Assembly: GCA_964651435.1 (NCBI GenBank)
Contig: CAZYVU010000061.1
Location: forward strand, 1-10,328
DNA length: 10,328 nucleotides
Origin: CAZYVU01 sp964651435
GTDB taxonomy: Bacteria; Desulfobacterota; Syntrophorhabdia; Syntrophorhabdales; CAYQXL01
Direction of reading: 5' to 3'
In this document: positions 8,153-10,328 of the stretch, in pieces
Position numbering within the stretch: the first letter of the stretch is position 1
Layout: each line of letters opens with the position of its first letter
Notes under the pieces: model-generated
Databases searched by the model: none
What the model was told of the DNA's origin: nothing
The model's input: the letters and a program-made list of their open reading frames with translations, nothing else
Program-made: the position numbers and the translations under genes

Positions 8153-8169
8153 TCAGGTGATGGAGAAGC

Positions 8170-8664
8170 TTAGCTCGATGGTGCCCACTTCTTAAGGAAG
8201 GCGGTGAACTTCGCCAAGTCATAATCCTTACCCGCCTCCAATTCGCATGTATCCTGAGAATGGAGGAGCTTCCCATTTCTATCAAGAACAATCAACTGGG
8301 GAGTACAGTGGGCTTTGGGGTAACGGGAAAGCGCCTTCGGATTCGGGTTTTCGGGGCCGATAGCTATCTTAACGGAGACAAAATTGGCCGCTTTGGTTTT
8401 CTTCAATTCCGGGTTCTTGGCATAGAAAGCGTCCATGGTTCTGCACCAGGTGCACCACTCGCCCCCTACCTCAAGGAGGACATTCTTACCGGTCCGCTTT
8501 GCTTCCGCGATAGCATCACTGATGTCCTTTTCGGCGTCCCTCTTGGGGTCGTACTGTGTGACAGACGTATACCCTGCGGCTTCCGTTGTTTTCTCCTGGA
8601 AAAGCGATAGTAGACAAGCAAGTATAAACGCAAAACAAAGGATGACTTTCACGGGTTTTTTCAT
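8170..8664 (-). CDS. Exported thioredoxin-fold protein
   Basis: This is a 164-residue protein from ATG 8664, chosen because GGAGGTG (8675-8669) lies four bases upstream; a longer frame to 8712 has no such signal and would bury the signal peptide. Residues 1-30 (MKKPVKVILCFAFILACLLS onward, to TEAA) form a Sec signal peptide with likely cleavage before Gly31. A lipobox-like ILAC at 14-17 is poorly placed, so a lipoprotein is less likely. The thioredoxin fold shows VLLEVGGEWCTWCRTM with the redox pair Cys71-Cys74, and a cis-proline strand CTPQLIVLDRNGKLL with Pro122. It has two extra cysteines, Cys120 and Cys140. This is the 'thioredoxin family, WCxWC' type related to Thioredoxin_7/DUF255 rather than classic TrxA. 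It probably acts in the periplasm in disulfide reduction or exchange; the partner is unknown. It stands alone between decayed genes. Confidence 0.85.
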   Translation of the reverse strand: MKKPVKVILCFAFILACLLSLFQEKTTEAAGYTSVTQYDPKRDAEKDISDAIAEAKRTGKNVLLEVGGEWCTWCRTMDAFYAKNPELKKTKAANFVSVKIAIGPENPNPKALSRYPKAHCTPQLIVLDRNGKLLHSQDTCELEAGKDYDLAKFTAFLKKWAPSS

Positions 8665-8682
8665 AGCGCACCTCCAGCGTAC

Positions 8683-8712
8683 TGAATACCGTACCTGGGC
8701 GGGGGAAGTCAA
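8683..8712 (-). promoter_or_regulatory. Candidate promoter of the thioredoxin-like gene
   Basis: On the minus strand TTGACT (8712-8707) is followed after 18 bases by TATTCA (8688-8683). The start codon lies about 18 bases further on, just past a good Shine-Dalgarno. The -35 is near consensus but the -10 matches only three of six bases, so this is a tentative site. From 8713 to 8924 I see no gene or clear element. Confidence 0.35.
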
Positions 8713-8924
8713 TTCTGTTCCCTCATTTTATGACGCTGCCGACTTCGCCATGACGATGGTCGCTCGGAAAAGGACGGCGAATCGGTCGCCAGTGCTTCTC
8801 TGTCCATTTCTAACCTCAAGTGTGGTCTCGCAAAACACTCAGCATATGATGAACTATATGGCTGGCTATTCTGAGGTGCCCCAAAGCCCAGTTCTTCCGT
8901 ATCATGATAGGACCTGAAGGATAG

Positions 8925-9202
8925 TCATGATTGGATATTTAAAGCCTGACCCCAAGATTGTTTTAAGTGTTCCAAATACAGGTGCAGATAGGCTTTTCCG
9001 TCCTTACCGCCGCTCTCCACGCGCTTGGCCAAGCCATGAATGATGCCGGTTGAGGCCACCCTGATTTCCGCATCGAGCTCCTCGGAGTCTTCCTCCTTAT
9101 CCATCCACGCCGCCCACACAGAGGCTCCTCGTACAAATAGGTTCGTAGGAGTTCCCTGACGAACACACTGAACAAACGAAAATCATAGAAGATTGTCAAT
9201 CA
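8925..9202 (-). pseudogene. Deleted remnant of a second NCS2 permease gene (promoter/start plus last ~50 codons)
   Basis: The minus-strand frame 9119-8925 includes GIIHGLAKRVE and KDGKAYLHLYLEH. It aligns without gaps to the last 50 residues of the permease at 4499-6307 (GIIHGLAKRVE, KDGRAYLRLVFEH). At DNA level 8966-9065 matches 4501-4600 at 81 of 100 positions by hand count, with many changes at third codon positions. The original stop is lost: GAACAC-TAA became GAACAC-TTAA, so the frame runs on 13 codons to 8925. Upstream, TGATTGACA (9202-9194) and TTCAGTG (9172-9166) match the permease -35 region (6347-6339) and start (6311-6305) at nearly the same spacing. The 5' end therefore seems retained, while about 550 codons are gone and the two ends are out of frame. 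It is a decayed paralogue, not a functional gene. Confidence 0.72.
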
Positions 9203-9231
9203 AACGGGGTACCGCACGGTAGACCCTATCG

Positions 9232-10116
9232 TCATGTCGGCGACAGGGGCCGGCGACGGACGGCGAGAAAGCCTTCAACCCAGAAGATGGCAAGCGATGC
9301 CCAGACAACGCTGAAGCCGATGCAACTGCTCTTTGTGAAAGGCTCACCATAGATAACAACACCTATGAGGAATTGGAGCGTCGGGGCCATGAACTGGATA
9401 ATACCGACGAGCGAGAGAGGTATGCGCCTGGCGGCCGATGTAAACATCAGGAGCGGGACTGTTGTGACCACGCCCGCACCGATCATCAGAACGTTGGACA
9501 GGGCGCCGCCGTGGAGAAATGCACCCGTGCCCACCTTGTCAGTATAGAGTAGGTAGAGTAGCGCCGGAACTATGAGAATGCCCGTTTCCAGTGTAAGGCC
9601 CTGGAGCGTACCCAATGGCGCTACCTTCTTGACCAGACCGTAGGCGCCGAATGTGAATGCCAGGGTCAAGGCAATCCACGGCAACTCCCCATAGGCGAAC
9701 GTGAGATACACAACACCCGTAGCCGCAAGACCCACCGCAACCCACTGCCACCGGCGCAGATGTTCTCTCAGAAAGACAACGCCCAGCAGTACACTGATAA
9801 GGGGGTTGATAAAGTAGCCCAAGCTCGTTTCAACGATGAAGCCCGCATTGACGGCCCAAACATAGACCAGCCAGTTGATGCTCAGGAGCACGGCCGCTCC
9901 GAGATAGATGGGACACGCGGACCATGTGAGCGCACCCTTGGCGAACGCCCTCCATTGACGAGAGATCGTCACGGCGCCGCAAAGAATTACACAAGACCAG
10001 ATAATGCGGTGGCTGATTAGCTGCACTGCCGGCACGTGCTGGAGCAACTTCCAGTAGACAGGGAATACCCCCCAACTTGCGTAAGCCCCTATGGCGTACC
10101 AAATGCCTCGGTTCAT
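9232..10116 (-). CDS. rarD: RarD-type EamA/DMT family transporter
   Basis: This is a 294-residue protein, close to the E. coli RarD length of about 296, with ten predicted membrane helices. It begins MNRGIWYAIGAYASWGVFPV and continues YWKLLQHVPAVQLISHRIIW, the hallmark RarD opening with the conserved W-G, YWK and H-R. Further marks are SINWLVYVWAVN, SLGYFINPLISVLLGVVFLRE, FTSAARRIPLSLVGIIQFMAPT and QFLIGVVIYGEPF. RarD proteins belong to the drug/metabolite transporter superfamily in the inner membrane; the natural substrate is not firmly known (the name comes from a chloramphenicol-sensitivity phenotype). The ATG at 10116 fits the family start, but no Shine-Dalgarno precedes it. A strong stem-loop ends 15 bases upstream. 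The 50-codon gene at 10159-10311 lies upstream on the same strand and could share its transcript. The gene looks complete and intact. Confidence 0.9.
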   Translation of the reverse strand: MNRGIWYAIGAYASWGVFPVYWKLLQHVPAVQLISHRIIWSCVILCGAVTISRQWRAFAKGALTWSACPIYLGAAVLLSINWLVYVWAVNAGFIVETSLGYFINPLISVLLGVVFLREHLRRWQWVAVGLAATGVVYLTFAYGELPWIALTLAFTFGAYGLVKKVAPLGTLQGLTLETGILIVPALLYLLYTDKVGTGAFLHGGALSNVLMIGAGVVTTVPLLMFTSAARRIPLSLVGIIQFMAPTLQFLIGVVIYGEPFTKSSCIGFSVVWASLAIFWVEGFLAVRRRPLSPT

Positions 10117-10131
10117 GGGGGTGTTAGATTA

Positions 10132-10156
10132 CAGAGGGTCAGCCTTGACCCCTCTG
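10132..10156. terminator. Stem-loop between the small basic protein gene and rarD
   Basis: On the minus strand, CAGA-G-GGGTCA, loop AGGC, TGACCC-TCTG forms ten base pairs with one bulged G. It lies three bases past the TAG of the 50-codon gene and 15 bases before the rarD ATG. No T-run follows on either strand, so it is not a standard intrinsic terminator. It may be an RNA-processing, attenuating or 3'-stabilising element. Confidence 0.5.
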
Positions 10157-10158
10157 CT

Positions 10159-10311
10159 CTACTTGACGGCGTTGATTTTTCTCTTGACGATCTTGCCTTT
10201 GTCTTTAGGGAAATCGGCCTTTATGTAAACGGTCTTCTGAAAAGCCCTTTCAACCGTTCCTTCCATCTCTTTCTTTGCAAAGGTAAATTTTACCTTTTCC
10301 CCTACATTCAT
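10159..10311 (-). CDS. Small basic conserved-type protein of unknown function (50 aa)
   Basis: ATG 10311 is preceded six bases upstream by GGAGG (10322-10318), and the frame runs to TAG 10161-10159. The product starts MNVGEKVKFTFAKKEMEGTV, continues ERAFQKTVYIKADFPKDKGK and ends IVKRKINAVK. It is lysine-rich and has no signal peptide or membrane segment. The alternation of beta-type residues (VGEKVKFTF, EGTVERAFQKTVYIKAD) suggests a small beta-barrel (SH3/KOW/CSD-like) nucleic-acid-binding fold, as an inference. I do not recognise a named family. The perfect ribosome binding site and balanced codons make it a real gene despite its size. It lies upstream of rarD on the same strand, separated by a stem-loop. 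Confidence 0.72.
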   Translation of the reverse strand: MNVGEKVKFTFAKKEMEGTVERAFQKTVYIKADFPKDKGKIVKRKINAVK

Positions 10312-10328
10312 TCTATTCCTCCAAAACC

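Larger units (their letters stand above)
7614..8169. other. Region without an intact gene (decay zone)
   Basis: These 556 bases lie between the ribosome binding site of the acyltransferase gene and the stop of the thioredoxin-like gene. No full-length gene is visible on either strand. They hold a TsaA/TrmO-like remnant (7779-7988) and a His-rich open frame (8021-8152), both on the minus strand and described separately. From 7614 to 7778 I see no coding signal; it is probably the acyltransferase leader. A plus-strand open frame at 7624-8007 has no recognisable motif and runs antisense to the remnant. Confidence 0.6.

Noticed and set aside
8105..8206. Two similar stretches containing CTTAAGGA near 8112 and 8192, considered as a duplication of the thioredoxin gene end
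   Set aside because: Shared identity is limited to about nine bases around a palindrome and the flanks do not align convincingly.
8435..8917. Plus-strand open frame of 160 codons across the thioredoxin-like gene start
   Set aside because: It is antisense to a well-supported gene and its promoter region, and shows no protein features.
1..10328. CRISPR arrays, tRNA/rRNA genes, transposases, integrases, restriction-modification or other defence genes
   Set aside because: I found no regularly spaced repeats, RNA-gene signatures or matching protein motifs anywhere in the window.

Overview
The window looks like a chromosomal segment of a GC-rich, Gram-negative, probably deltaproteobacterium-like (Desulfobacterota) anaerobe. 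This rests on the CarB tail, the style of the FG-GAP/BACON secreted protein and the small basic protein at the right end. It is an impression from protein character, not a computed taxonomy.

Left part, plus strand: the last 40 codons of carB (carbamoyl-phosphate synthase large subunit) are followed after 81 bases by one very large gene (207-4409). It encodes a 1400-residue exported protein. The protein has a clear duplicated plan: a seven-bladed FG-GAP/VCBS propeller, InlB-type B-repeats and two BACON-like Ig domains, then a second seven-bladed propeller, one B-repeat and two more BACON-like domains. It looks like a cell-surface or secreted binding/adhesion protein.

Everything from 4499 to the right edge reads on the minus strand. 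In order of increasing coordinate there is an NCS2-type permease with an unusual signature and an extra C-terminal domain (4499-6307), which has a strong promoter overlapped by an inverted repeat. Next is an acyltransferase-3 family membrane protein broken by a one-base frameshift in a homopolymer (6402-7582). A stretch of about 590 bases without an intact gene follows; it holds the C-terminal remnant of a TsaA/TrmO-type tRNA methyltransferase and a His-rich peptide frame. Then come a secreted thioredoxin-like protein (8170-8664), a remnant of a second copy of the NCS2 permease gene (8925-9202), an intact rarD-type EamA transporter (9232-10116), and a 50-codon gene with a strong ribosome binding site (10159-10311).

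The genes do not form one obvious pathway. The main theme is accessory membrane and surface functions beside a zone of gene decay between about 7.4 and 9.2 kb (frameshift, truncated remnants, deleted paralogue). I see no CRISPR array, transposase, phage module, tRNA, rRNA or recognisable defence system. The most interesting items are the double 7+7 propeller protein, the divergent NCS2 permease with its decayed paralogue, and the overlooked TsaA/TrmO fragment.
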